A stretch of 64,000 nucleotides of DNA from Leptolyngbya subtilissima AS-A7 (GCF_039962255.1 NZ_JAMPKY010000004.1:416467-480466); one strand, 5' to 3'; shown: positions 19,416 to 28,272, counted from the stretch's first letter. A program made the numbers and translations. The notes: a model not told the origin generated them from the letters alone.

Positions 19416-20600
19416 ATGAACACCACCGCCTACATCGTCAGCACCGTCCGTACCGCCGTGGGCAAAGCGCCCCGCGGTACCCTCCGCCACACCAGCCCCG
19501 ATGACATGGGAGCCGCCGCCGTTCGGGGTGCACTGGAGCACATTCCCGCCCTGGTCTCTGACCACATCGACGATGTGATCATGGGCTGCGCCATGCCTGA
19601 GGCCGAGCAAGGGTATAACCTAGGCCGGCTAATTGCCTTGCGAGCGGGTTTGCCCGACTCGGTCTCTGGTTGCACCGTCAACCGACTGTGCGCCTCAGGG
19701 CTGCAATCGATTGCCATGGCCACCCAGGCGATCGCCTGGGGCCAGTCCGACGTGATCGTGGCGGGCGGCGTTGAGTCTATGAGCATCATCCCCATGGGCG
19801 GGCACCAGTTCTCCCCCAGCACCGAGCTGTTTGCGGAGATGCCTGACGCCTACATTCCCATGGGTCTCACCGCCGAGAAAGTCGCCGATCGCTTCCAGGT
19901 TTCCCGCGCTGACCAAGATGCCTTTGCCCTGCGATCGCACCAAAAAGCCCTCGCCGCCCAGGCTGCCGGTCGGTTCAAAGCCGAAATTGTCCCCATCACC
20001 GTGCGCACCACCGAGTACATTGACGGCCACCCTCACACCCACGAACTCATCTTCGACACCGACGAAGGCCCCCGCGCCGACACCAGCCTCGAAGCCCTGA
20101 ACCAGCTCAAACCCGTCTTCAAAGCCAACGGCACCGTCACCGCTGGCACATCCTCCCAAATGTCTGACGGAGCCGCCGCCACCGTCGTTGTGGGCGAAAA
20201 TACCCTCCGCGAACTGGGCCTGCAACCCCTCGGTCGCCTACTCGGCTTCGCCGTCGCTGGAGTCCCCCCCGAAATCATGGGCATTGGCCCCATCGCCGCC
20301 ATTCCCAAAGTGCTGAAGCAGGTCGGCCTCACCCTCGACGACATCGGCCTGATCGAACTCAACGAGGCCTTCGCCGCCCAATCCCTCGCCGTCATTCGCG
20401 AACTGGGCCTCAACGAAGACATTGTCAACGTCAACGGCGGTGCGATCGCCCTCGGCCACCCCCTTGGCTGCTCCGGTGCCAAACTCACCGCCACCCTACT
20501 CCACGAAATGCAACGACGCGGCACCCGCTATGGCCTAGTGACCATGTGCGTTGGCGGCGGCATGGGCGCGGCGGGGGTGTTTGAAAACTTGATGCGATGA
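19416..20600 (+). CDS. fadA: Acetyl-CoA acyltransferase (thiolase, FadA)
   Basis: 394 aa, the standard thiolase length. The nucleophile is Cys92 in [15 protein letters not shown], the second half has [17 protein letters not shown] with the catalytic His, and the C-terminal Cys motif is [12 protein letters not shown]. It performs the last, thiolytic step of beta-oxidation. Biosynthetic thiolases for polyhydroxybutyrate have the same motifs, but the position between fadN and fadE argues for degradation. It is probably co-transcribed with fadN, separated by 113 bp of hairpin-prone DNA. Confidence 0.92.
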   Translation: MNTTAYIVSTVRTAVGKAPRGTLRHTSPDDMGAAAVRGALEHIPALVSDHIDDVIMGCAMPEAEQGYNLGRLIALRAGLPDSVSGCTVNRLCASGLQSIAMATQAIAWGQSDVIVAGGVESMSIIPMGGHQFSPSTELFAEMPDAYIPMGLTAEKVADRFQVSRADQDAFALRSHQKALAAQAAGRFKAEIVPITVRTTEYIDGHPHTHELIFDTDEGPRADTSLEALNQLKPVFKANGTVTAGTSSQMSDGAAATVVVGENTLRELGLQPLGRLLGFAVAGVPPEIMGIGPIAAIPKVLKQVGLTLDDIGLIELNEAFAAQSLAVIRELGLNEDIVNVNGGAIALGHPLGCSGAKLTATLLHEMQRRGTRYGLVTMCVGGGMGAAGVFENLMR

Positions 20601-20707
20601 GCTGAGAAAAAAAGTTTTGAGTTTTGAGAAATCGCTACTTCAAGCACTCAAAACTCAAAACTGAGAACTTAAAACTTTTCCCTCACCTCCTACTACCGAG
20701 GTCCACC
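20601..20707. repeat. 16-bp inverted repeat between fadA and fadE
   Basis: AGTTTTGAGTTTTGAG at 20613-20628 and its exact complement at 20647-20662 form a 16-bp stem around an 18-base loop. A further AAACTTTTCC tail follows. The sequence differs from the other two fad spacers. Without a long T run it may be a processing or stability hairpin rather than a full terminator. Confidence 0.8.
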
Positions 20708-23047
20708 ATGCTCCACTACCTCCCCATCTCCCTGACCCTCCTCATCCTTCTCACCTTCCTCATCCCCCCCCTACGTCGCACCCTCATCTCCACCCCTTTT
20801 GGCAAAACAGCGATCAAACGCCTGCCCAGAATCTCTGATACCGAACGGGCTGCGATCGAGGCGGGCCAGGTTTGGGTCGAGGGTGAATTCTTCTCTGGAA
20901 AGCTCGATTGGTATCGGCTGCTCAACGAGCCTTACCCCGAGGTGCCGCCCGACGTGCAGGCTTTTCTCGATGGGCCGGTGGAGCAGGTTTGCCAGATGGC
21001 CACCGACTGGGAGATTTATCAGCGCAAAGACCTACCCCCAGCGGTGTGGAAGTTTCTCAAGCACGAAAAATTCTTCGGCATGATGATTCCCCAAGAGTTT
21101 GGCGGTCTGGGTTTCTCAAATTTGGCCTACAGCGCCGTCATGGTGAAGCTGGCCTCGCGTTCCTTTACCCACGTGGCCACTGTGGGAGTGACCAACTCCC
21201 TCGGCCCAGCCAAGCTGCTGCTGCGCTACGGCACCCCTGAGCAAAAGGCCCGCTACCTGCCGCGCTTGGCAATTGGTGAAGAAATTCCCTGCTTCGCCCT
21301 GACTGAGCCGCTGGCTGGGTCGGATGCGGCCAGCCTTACCTCGCGCGGCGAAGTATTTAAAGGAGACGACGGCCAGCTGTATCTGCGGTTGAACTGGAAG
21401 AAGCGGTATATCACCCTGGGGGCGATCGCAACGCTGATCGGCCTCGCCTTTCGCCTCTATGACCCCGACAACCTGCTGGGCCTGGGGCATGACGTGGGCA
21501 TCACCTGCGTCCTGGTGCCGAGGGAAACCCCTGGCGTGGTCATCGATTATCGCCACGACCCCATGGGCGTCCCCTTCTTTAACTCCCCGGTTGAGGGCCA
21601 CGACGTAGTGCTGCCCATCGACCAGATCATCGGCGGCGTGACCCAAGCGGGCCAGGGATGGAAGATGCTGATGCAGACCCTGGCGGCGGGGCGGGGTGTT
21701 AGCTTCCCTGCTACCTGCACCGGGGTGGCCAAGCTGGTATCGCGGGTGGCCAGTGCCCACAGCGTAGTGCGCCAGCAGTTTGGCTTGCCCATCGGTCGCT
21801 TCGAGGGGGTCGAAGAACCTCTCGCCCGCATTGCCGGGTTGACCTATGCAGTCGATGCCGCTCGTCTCTACACCTGCGGAGCAGTGGATAGCGGGGCGCA
21901 GCCGGCGGTGGTGAGCGCGATCGCAAAGTACCAAAGCACAGAGCTAGCCCGTGCGATCGTTAACGACGGCATGGATATCCTCGGCGGTTCCGGCATCTGC
22001 CGAGGGCCGCGCAACCTGTTGGCTAACGTTTATACCGCCATCCCCATCGCCGTCACCGTCGAGGGGGCCAACATTCTTACCCGCACCCTGATGATCTTTG
22101 GCCAGGGCGTCATCCGCTGCCACTCCTACCTCTACGCCGAGATTCAAGCCCTGTATGACGCGGACTGGGTCGCCTTTGACCGACTGCTGTGGGGTCACGT
22201 TGGCGCATCTATTCGCAACGTCGGTCGCTCCATCGGGCTGGGTCTCACCCAGGGGCGACTGGCCCAAGCCCCTGTCAGCGGCCCTACCGCCCCCTACTAC
22301 CGCAAACTCTCCTGGGCCTCAGCCACCTTTGCCGTGCTCACAGATATCGCTCTCATCCGCTACGGCGGCAGCCTCAAGCGCCACGAAAACCTCACTGGCC
22401 GCTATGCCGATGCACTCTCCTGGTTATATCTGACCAGCGCTGTGCTGCGCCGGTTTGAGGCTGAAGGGCGACCCGACGCCGACCTGGCAACAGTGCAATG
22501 GGCTGCCCAATACGGCCTAGTTCAAATTCAAACCGCCTTTGAAGGCATTGTTAGCAACCTGTCTCTCCCCGTAGTTGGGCCGCCGTTGAAACCGTTGATG
22601 GGGCTGGGCCTGCGGCTAAATCCCCTAGCGACTTTGCCCACCGATGCCCTGGGTCACCAGGTCGCCAAGGATCTGCAAACGACTGGGGAAATGCGCGATC
22701 GCCTCACCGCAGGCATTTACCTGCCCACCGACCCTACCGATGCCCTGGGCCGCCTGGAGCAAGCCCATGCCCTCAGCCAGCAGGCCGACGCTATTCACCA
22801 TCGCCTCAAAGACGCCGTCCGCAACGGGCAGCTATCCATCGATAGTCCCAATCAAACAGAATCCCTAGAAACCCTGGCCCATCGGGCGGGTCTGCTCACC
22901 CAGCTCGAATGGGATCTGCTGACGGCAGCGACCGAGGCCCGCAAAGATGCTATCCAGGTCGATGCCTTCACCTTTGAGGAATACGAGGCCGGCAGCACAG
23001 TAGATCTGGCTAACGCCCCTCAGCCGTTGCTATCTGATCGAGGATAA
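20708..23047 (+). CDS. fadE: Acyl-CoA dehydrogenase, FadE (E. coli type)
   Basis: About 779 aa. It is close in plan to the large proteobacterial FadE (about 814 aa) rather than the 380-590 aa dehydrogenases common elsewhere. It starts with a hydrophobic helix (LPISLTLLILLTFLIPP), then TERAAIEAGQVWVEGEFFSG, EIPCFALTEPLAGSDAASL (FAD/substrate strand), LNWKKRYITLGAIATLIGLA, VEGANILTRTLMIFGQG and a C-terminal DUF1974-like region. It catalyses the first, FAD-linked oxidation of acyl-CoA, probably at the membrane. I chose the ATG at 20708 because it starts at the hydrophobic helix after a GAGG box; an upstream frame extension crosses the hairpin repeat. Confidence 0.93.
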   Translation: MLHYLPISLTLLILLTFLIPPLRRTLISTPFGKTAIKRLPRISDTERAAIEAGQVWVEGEFFSGKLDWYRLLNEPYPEVPPDVQAFLDGPVEQVCQMATDWEIYQRKDLPPAVWKFLKHEKFFGMMIPQEFGGLGFSNLAYSAVMVKLASRSFTHVATVGVTNSLGPAKLLLRYGTPEQKARYLPRLAIGEEIPCFALTEPLAGSDAASLTSRGEVFKGDDGQLYLRLNWKKRYITLGAIATLIGLAFRLYDPDNLLGLGHDVGITCVLVPRETPGVVIDYRHDPMGVPFFNSPVEGHDVVLPIDQIIGGVTQAGQGWKMLMQTLAAGRGVSFPATCTGVAKLVSRVASAHSVVRQQFGLPIGRFEGVEEPLARIAGLTYAVDAARLYTCGAVDSGAQPAVVSAIAKYQSTELARAIVNDGMDILGGSGICRGPRNLLANVYTAIPIAVTVEGANILTRTLMIFGQGVIRCHSYLYAEIQALYDADWVAFDRLLWGHVGASIRNVGRSIGLGLTQGRLAQAPVSGPTAPYYRKLSWASATFAVLTDIALIRYGGSLKRHENLTGRYADALSWLYLTSAVLRRFEAEGRPDADLATVQWAAQYGLVQIQTAFEGIVSNLSLPVVGPPLKPLMGLGLRLNPLATLPTDALGHQVAKDLQTTGEMRDRLTAGIYLPTDPTDALGRLEQAHALSQQADAIHHRLKDAVRNGQLSIDSPNQTESLETLAHRAGLLTQLEWDLLTAATEARKDAIQVDAFTFEEYEAGSTVDLANAPQPLLSDRG

Positions 23048-23082
23048 GCAATCTCATATCAAGACTCATAAAAGTTATACCT

Positions 23083-23108
23083 GGACTCCCTTAGACTCAA
23101 GAGAGTCC
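23083..23108. repeat. GGACTC/GAGTCC dyad after fadE
   Basis: GGACTC CCTTAGACTCAAGA GAGTCC, of the same word family as the dyads upstream of the cluster. It lies between the fadE stop and the terminator. Confidence 0.6.
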
Positions 23109-23121
23109 AAATATAAGACTG

Positions 23122-23158
23122 AGAGTCGGCTGGTGTCTTAGCGCCCATCAGCCGACTC
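23122..23158. terminator. Terminator hairpin between convergent genes
   Basis: AGAGTCGGCTGGTG pairs with CATCAGCCGACTCT (one G-T or mismatch) around GTCTTAGCGCC. It lies between fadE and the oppositely oriented gene ending at 23163 and could serve both. Confidence 0.65.
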
Positions 23159-23162
23159 TTAT

Positions 23163-24227
23163 CTATAGCCCCGACAGCCGCACCTTGTAGGGAATTTCTT
23201 CGACTGGCACATCTTCAACATCCCAATCGTCGTAGCGCAGCTGAAGCCGCTTTTCTCCGGCGTATCCTACCAGCTTGCCCCCGTAGTGTTTGGCCTCAGT
23301 GCCCAGGCTCTGGATGCGCACCATACCGTTGAACACTGTCGCGCGGGCCAAGTAAATCACCAAGTCATCCCGAGAAGGGCGATTCACCGTTGTGCTGGCA
23401 GTCAAATGGCCCAGGCCGCGCTCATCCATTTCTTGCCCTAGGGCCAGCGCCGTGTTGCGAATGCCGCGAATCGCCACGATCGCCGCCGCCACCGCCATGG
23501 TGATATCAACCCCTTCATCGGTCAAAATTTCCTGGGTAGATAGAAACTGAAAATTGCGTTCGCCCAAATCGTTGCGAATGCGGCGGTGAATCAAATTCTC
23601 TGACTGATAGTTGGTCAGGGCACCAACGATCGCACCACAGGCTGCCCGAGGTTCTCGCCAGGGAGACTCACGGGTTTTGCCATAGACCTGCTTGCCATCT
23701 TCTTGAATGCGCCCTACGTGGGTTTTGAGATCGATCGCCACCAGAGAAATTGACTGCGGGTTGCCCTCATAAACTCGCCGCTTAAGCTTCTCATCCAGCT
23801 CGTGGGCAACCGTTACATGGGCTAGGGTAGCCCCATTGTCGGTGCCGCCCCCGGCGGGGAAAAACGCCTCCAGCTTGAGTTCGCCAATCTCCGACAGGGT
23901 CGCAAACCGGGAAGCCACCACATCGCGGTAACGCTTCGTCGCTTCACCCTGATGGATGCGATCGCCGCAGTTGGTGTAGGCCAGCGTTGTCACCGCGCTG
24001 GGTAAATTCATGTCGGCTCCGCAGGCCTGAATGTCCGTCGGGCTAGCCCCGGCAAATTGCAGCTCGTCGCGTAGCAGTTGCAGCCCCTTGATCAGCGCGT
24101 AGCGATCGCTGACGATCTCGTTGAGATAGTTGTGGTAGGCATTGCGCTCCATGCCGAAGCTGGCGGAAAGCTGCCAAAATCGCTCAATTCGCGCCTGGCT
24201 TGGGGCAGCGTCAAAGGGCAAAGTCAT
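23163..24227 (-). CDS. Protein of unknown function (354 aa)
   Basis: I do not recognise this protein. It is soluble with no signal peptide or transmembrane segment. It starts with a helical stretch (MTLPFDAAPSQARIERFWQL), has a central KLEAFFPAGGGTDNGATLAH segment, a conserved-looking GNPQSISLVAIDLKTHVGRIQ strand pair, then REPRAACGAIVGALTNYQSE and an Ala/Val-rich helix (ITMAVAAAIVAIRGIRNTAL). It ends in charged strands. Codon and base use match the neighbours and the length is well above chance, so it is a real gene. The ATG at 24227 is the only good start. It is transcribed convergently to fadE and its upstream region carries a GAGACT dyad. Confidence 0.75.
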   Translation of the reverse strand: MTLPFDAAPSQARIERFWQLSASFGMERNAYHNYLNEIVSDRYALIKGLQLLRDELQFAGASPTDIQACGADMNLPSAVTTLAYTNCGDRIHQGEATKRYRDVVASRFATLSEIGELKLEAFFPAGGGTDNGATLAHVTVAHELDEKLKRRVYEGNPQSISLVAIDLKTHVGRIQEDGKQVYGKTRESPWREPRAACGAIVGALTNYQSENLIHRRIRNDLGERNFQFLSTQEILTDEGVDITMAVAAAIVAIRGIRNTALALGQEMDERGLGHLTASTTVNRPSRDDLVIYLARATVFNGMVRIQSLGTEAKHYGGKLVGYAGEKRLQLRYDDWDVEDVPVEEIPYKVRLSGL

Positions 24228-24677
24228 GGAAAGTAGACCCTTTTGGATGAGATAGCTGGTTTGAACTCATGCCATAGTAAGCGGTCTAGCTCAAAAATCA
24301 TCCTTTGAGTGCCCCTAAACCGAGGCGGAACTTCTTTGCATCTTAACCGTCTTGTATCAAGTCCATTAAGTATCTAAATGAGACTAAGTAAAGGGCAGAC
24401 TGGTCTCATCGTGAGACTTTGGCCTTCGGGGTTATTTGCGATGCGATCGCACCTTCCTACCCCAACACTTTGTAGGTTGGGCACCTTGCCTACCCTTGAA
24501 CAGTCGAGACGGCTATCCTGCGTTATTTAATCCTTAATCCCTAACTCTCGTTACCAAAAGTTTTCGTCAGCAAAGGTTTCGGTAGTTAACAACAGCGTAC
24601 GCAAAGCCGATATCGTCCTATATTTTCAGTATTTTGTTGTTCTAAATACATTACTAAGCCCTCACCGAGATAAAAGT
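24228..24677. other. 450-bp divergent intergenic region
   Basis: Holds promoters for the 354-aa gene (minus) and the lipoprotein (plus). At 24403-24417 is a perfect GTCTCA TCG TGAGAC hairpin with GAGACTAAG nearby at 24380. At about 24463-24483 is a CCCAAC...GTTGGG element (the GTAGGTTGGG repeat of cyanobacteria). No gene seen. Confidence 0.55.
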
Positions 24678-25157
24678 ATGCTTAAAACCTCTGTGCTTCC
24701 TGCCCTAGCCGCCAGTGCGCTGTTGATCACCTTAGCTGCTTGTCAGCCTACAGCCACTACCCCAGACACCAGTGGAAACACCACCACTGAAACTCCCGTC
24801 GCAGAGGCACCAGACAGCGATGCCGTTGTTGGCGATCGCGCCGACTACATCGAAGTGCCCCTGCCTGGGGGGGCCGTTGGGGAAGATCCCACCGAAGTTG
24901 CCCTGGCCGCCTTTGGCAGCACTGAGCCGGGGGAAGGCAACTTTGAAGAAGAGGTTGAACTAGTAGACCAAACCGAAGACCAGGCCCTAGTGATTCTCAC
25001 TCAAACTGGCCTCGCTGACGACTCCGTCAACGGCACGCGCTATCGCCTGGAGTTTGTGCCCGAGGGCGACCAGTGGCGGCTCGATTGGGCCGGCAGCCAA
25101 GTGCGTTGCCAACTCGACCGGGGTTCTCAAGAGTGGTCCACCGATTTGTGCAAGTAA
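24678..25157 (+). CDS. Lipoprotein of unknown function
   Basis: 159 aa with a clear type II signal: MLKTSVLPALAASALL followed by lipobox LAAC, Cys22 being the lipidated residue. A Thr/Pro/Glu-rich linker (23-50) leads to a small acidic domain with two Cys near the C-terminus (RCQLDRG and DLCK), which could form a disulfide. It would sit on the periplasmic side of a membrane. Length and the strand-rich tail WRLDWAGSQVRCQLDRG suggest a small beta domain. I know no function. Confidence 0.85.
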   Translation: MLKTSVLPALAASALLITLAACQPTATTPDTSGNTTTETPVAEAPDSDAVVGDRADYIEVPLPGGAVGEDPTEVALAAFGSTEPGEGNFEEEVELVDQTEDQALVILTQTGLADDSVNGTRYRLEFVPEGDQWRLDWAGSQVRCQLDRGSQEWSTDLCK

Positions 25158-25276
25158 GCCAGCCCTAATGCTGTCAACCCCTTTCTTGGGCTTACCTCCT
25201 GGCCCAGTTAACCAGTCTGGGTTGGTAAGCCTGGCTAACATCCGTTCAGATAGAGCACCAGGTGTCTATAGGAGGT

Positions 25277-26194
25277 CTACGCTTCAGAAGCTATGAAACT
25301 ATCTGGATCTTCTGCCTGTCCGTTGCTCTCAAAACCGCCTGCCTCTACGTGGCGCAGAATGGATTGCACGATCGGGAGCGCAATGCTAACCCCAAAAAGA
25401 GCATTAAAACCAGCGATCACAGCGGGCGCTGATAAAACGACCGCAATTTCTGGAAAAAGCGCGATCACAGTAATTAAAATTAGAAAGAAAATTGGGGTAG
25501 CAATGCCTGCACTAACAGCCGCTGCCACGATTTTGTCTCGAAATTCCTCTGCTGTAATGTCTCCACGGTGCAGATCTAGCGTATAGGCCACGGCTGTGAC
25601 TACAGCCTGGGTTAATACGGCGGTGCCGGTAGCGGCTAGCCCCAGTTTGCCAATGGTCAACGAATTTTTGAGCACCGAGTCTACAGCGTTATAGAGCCGA
25701 ATGTAGATCTGCTCTTGCCCCGTCATCATGTCGGCACCACGTCGCAGGTTATGCGTACCGACTTCCCAAACGATATTCTCAGCGCCGTTGCTGCCGCCTC
25801 GGGCATGGGGTCGAATGTGGCTGCCGTGCTTGTCGGAGAGAAACACCCGAATGTCGCGCTCGCTCGCCCCTAACTTAGAGGTACCCGGAATTTTATTAAA
25901 TAGCGCCATAACATCGACTTCAGACCGGGGCGTGTCGCCAAGTCGTACGCCCGCTGTTTGCACTCGCCGCGCCAGCTTGGGCATTTCTGCGGCTAGCTCC
26001 TGAGCGGTGCGCGGCAGATCCTGCAATGCTTGAGCGATCGCAGCGCCGGAGGTTGCCGCACCAGCCAGGGTAGTTTGCACAGAGCTAACAGCAATTTTGG
26101 CTTCCGCAGCCGCAGTCTCAATGTGAGTGCCAAGCTGATGTGCGGCCTCAGCCGCTGTGTCAGAGAGAGCTTTGGCAGGGTTGAAAAAATTCAT
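25277..26194 (-). CDS. Membrane protein with HNH-like segment
   Basis: 305 aa of unusual architecture. Residues 1-85 are Ala-rich amphipathic helices. Residues 117-155 read FLSDKHGSHIRPHARGGSNG and then AENIVWEVGTHNLRRG, which looks like the HI-P-x-GGS-x-N half of an HNH/beta-beta-alpha-metal motif. Residues about 180-205 are a hydrophobic helix, and 226-280 two strong transmembrane helices (IATPIFFLILITVIALF and following). An Asp/Ser-rich tail ends the protein. A nuclease-like motif next to membrane helices suggests a pore- or membrane-associated effector, but the motif lacks clear zinc Cys residues and activity is unproven. Ordinary codon use; monocistronic. Confidence 0.7.
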   Translation of the reverse strand: MNFFNPAKALSDTAAEAAHQLGTHIETAAAEAKIAVSSVQTTLAGAATSGAAIAQALQDLPRTAQELAAEMPKLARRVQTAGVRLGDTPRSEVDVMALFNKIPGTSKLGASERDIRVFLSDKHGSHIRPHARGGSNGAENIVWEVGTHNLRRGADMMTGQEQIYIRLYNAVDSVLKNSLTIGKLGLAATGTAVLTQAVVTAVAYTLDLHRGDITAEEFRDKIVAAAVSAGIATPIFFLILITVIALFPEIAVVLSAPAVIAGFNALFGVSIALPIVQSILRHVEAGGFESNGQAEDPDSFIASEA

Positions 26195-26487
26195 TAGGAT
26201 TTAGCACTATCTCTCATCAGACGTAAGCGTACCCTTCACGCCCTAGGAAAATCTGCAATTGGCAGCGCTTCATAGAGCCTCGACCGTCTGGTCAAGACTT
26301 TGTTTGGGTGCTTCACCAAATCGTCAGGCGGCGAATGCAACTTTGGAAATTGTGCTGAAGTCGGCATAGCCATCATCGTTAACGAAGATTATTCTCCGTT
26401 AAGACTGTTGAAGACTGTTGAAGAAGGCAATCCCCAAGGCTCGATTGGCTTGAGGATTGATGAGATCAGCCCTTCGGATACCGTTCT

Positions 26488-27705
26488 ATGACCTCCATTC
26501 AGCGCATTGGCATTCTCACCAGCGGCGGCGACTGCCCTGGCCTCAACGCCGTCATTCGAGCGGTGGTTAAATGCGCCAACCGGCGCGGGTGGGATGTCAT
26601 TGGCATACCCTACAGCACCGACGGGTTTATGCAGGTGGCCGACGGTCAGTACGACCCAGAACACTTACTGCTCACCGACCACGGTTACGATATCCCTGGC
26701 ATTTTGCAGGGGCTTGACGTGCTGCAATTTCTCAGCGGCACCATCCTGGGCTCGCTCAACAAAAGCCGCTTTGATGGGCCTGACCAGATCAGCAAAATTT
26801 TGGCGGGCTACGAAAAACTCAACCTCGACGCCCTGATTGCCATCGGCGGCGACGGCAGCCTCGATATCATCTATGACCTGGCCCAGCGCGGCGGCTGGAA
26901 CCTGATTGGCATTCCCAAAACCATCGACAACGACGTACCGTTTACCGAAAAATCTATCGGTTTCAACACGGCGGTGCAGACGGTGAACAGCGCCCTCTAC
27001 GACCTCACCTTTACCGCCGCCAGCCACGATCGCGTCATGGTAGTCGAGGTTATGGGTCGCGATGCGGGGCATTTGGCGCTCCACGGCGGCATTGCGGGCG
27101 GAGCCGACGTCATTCTCATTCCCGAACTGGTGCCTGACCTCAGCCCCCTGGTGGTCACTCAGATCTGCCAGCACATCGCCGATCTGCGCCAGCGGGGCCG
27201 CAAGTTTGCTCTGGTGGTGGTGGCCGAGGGCGTTCACGGCGAAGACGGCAAACCCAAGCACCTAATTGGCGAATCTTTGGCTACGGCGATCGCCGATCGT
27301 AGCCGCACCCTTTGCCAAACTGGCGATACCGCCTACTGCGACATGGACCGGGTTGAAACTCGTGCCATGGTGCTGGGCCACATTCAGCGCAGCGGCATCC
27401 CCACCGCCAGCGATCGCCTGCTGGCCTCGGCCTTTGGCCGCAAAGCCGTTGATCTGATCGCTGAAGGTCGCTACAACCGGCTAGTGGTTTGGGAAGCGGG
27501 CCGCGTCCGCTCCAAAGACCTGAGCGACGTGATTGCCACCGTGCGCGAGTGCCATCTACGCGGCACCTGCCCTAGCCCGGTAGAAACCGACAGCACCATG
27601 GTGAAAGTGGCCAGGTCGCTGGGCATCTACGTAGGTGATCCCGATACACTGCCCGACCCGAAAGCGGTGATGACAGAGATTCACGAGGTCTCTGCAATGG
27701 CCTAA
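26488..27705 (+). CDS. pfkA: 6-phosphofructokinase
   Basis: 405 aa, longer than E. coli PfkA (320) and like other cyanobacterial forms. Motifs: GILTSGGDCPGLNAVIR at the N-terminus, GGDGS at 120-124, PKTIDND at 143-149 with the catalytic Asp pair, and MGRDAGHLALHGG for the sugar phosphate. It phosphorylates fructose 6-phosphate in glycolysis. The residue pair that separates ATP from pyrophosphate users is mixed: Gly in GGDGS (ATP type) and Lys in PKTIDND (pyrophosphate type). The phosphoryl donor cannot be settled from sequence alone. The ATG at 26488 opens directly on the first beta-strand. Confidence 0.93.
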   Translation: MTSIQRIGILTSGGDCPGLNAVIRAVVKCANRRGWDVIGIPYSTDGFMQVADGQYDPEHLLLTDHGYDIPGILQGLDVLQFLSGTILGSLNKSRFDGPDQISKILAGYEKLNLDALIAIGGDGSLDIIYDLAQRGGWNLIGIPKTIDNDVPFTEKSIGFNTAVQTVNSALYDLTFTAASHDRVMVVEVMGRDAGHLALHGGIAGGADVILIPELVPDLSPLVVTQICQHIADLRQRGRKFALVVVAEGVHGEDGKPKHLIGESLATAIADRSRTLCQTGDTAYCDMDRVETRAMVLGHIQRSGIPTASDRLLASAFGRKAVDLIAEGRYNRLVVWEAGRVRSKDLSDVIATVRECHLRGTCPSPVETDSTMVKVARSLGIYVGDPDTLPDPKAVMTEIHEVSAMA

Positions 27706-27778
27706 TCGACCCACCCGTAGGGAAAAATGCCATTTGCCCAGTCCTAACCCGATTGGCTACAGCAACAAATGCTGCATT

Positions 27779-27799
27779 GGGGCGCAAGCCTTGCGCCCC
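27779..27799. repeat. REP-like palindrome GGGGCGCAA...TTGCGCCCC
   Basis: Nine-base arms GGGGCGCAA and TTGCGCCCC around GCC, followed by TACGG. It is a different family from the GGGGCATTGCA palindromes at the RAYT locus 1.3 kb away. It may also end transcription between pfkA and the convergent gene at 27823. Confidence 0.75.
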
Positions 27800-27822
27800 T
27801 ACGGTTGCCGTTAGCCAGTCGA

Positions 27823-28272
27823 TCAGTACACCAAGGTCGGATACTCCGCCACATCAAACTCAAAGCAGTGCCGCCCTTCGGGGTGCTGCCATCGCCCTGC
27901 ATCAGGGTTTGACTCCTGAGGGCTGAGGCGGTGGGTGCTGCTGTCGGTGTCGAAGGTGGCGCAGAGGTTAAAGTCGCGATCGCCTAGCCGCTCATATTCA
28001 TAGGGCTGGTTAGTCAGCGGGTCGTTGCGTAGTTCGAGCGCATCTAGGGTAGCGGGCAGCTCAAAGCTGTCGTCATCGGCCAGATATTGCTCGTGGAGGC
28101 GCTGGGCGATCGATGCCACATCCTGCAACCGCTGGCGATCGGCGGCGATTTCGCGCTGCCGTCCTGGTGTACCTAGCACCCAGAAGCCAGCAACGATCGC
28201 TAGCCCCACCGCCGCCGTGGCCACCGCTGCAAACGCCCGATCAAAAGTCCGATTGTCAAACGTCTTATTCAT
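27823..28272 (-). CDS. Single-pass membrane protein of unknown function
   Basis: 149 aa. A short basic start, one transmembrane helix (AFAAVATAAVGLAIVAGFWVLG, about 13-34), then an extracytoplasmic domain with DPLTNQPYEYERLGDRDFNLCATF, a phrase reminiscent of the type II secretion/pseudopilin-like C-terminal fold where product names often read DPETG..YEY. Two Cys (CATF, HCFEFD) could pair. It overlaps the upstream DUF5671 gene by 8 bp (28265-28272), so the two are translated together and probably work together at the membrane. Function unknown. Confidence 0.82.
   Translation of the reverse strand: MNKTFDNRTFDRAFAAVATAAVGLAIVAGFWVLGTPGRQREIAADRQRLQDVASIAQRLHEQYLADDDSFELPATLDALELRNDPLTNQPYEYERLGDRDFNLCATFDTDSSTHRLSPQESNPDAGRWQHPEGRHCFEFDVAEYPTLVY

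Noticed and set aside
21116..21934. 272-aa open frame antisense to fadE
   Set aside because: FadE motifs cover the whole stretch on the plus strand; the antisense frame is Gly/Gln/His-rich without a family signal, the usual shadow in GC-rich coding DNA.
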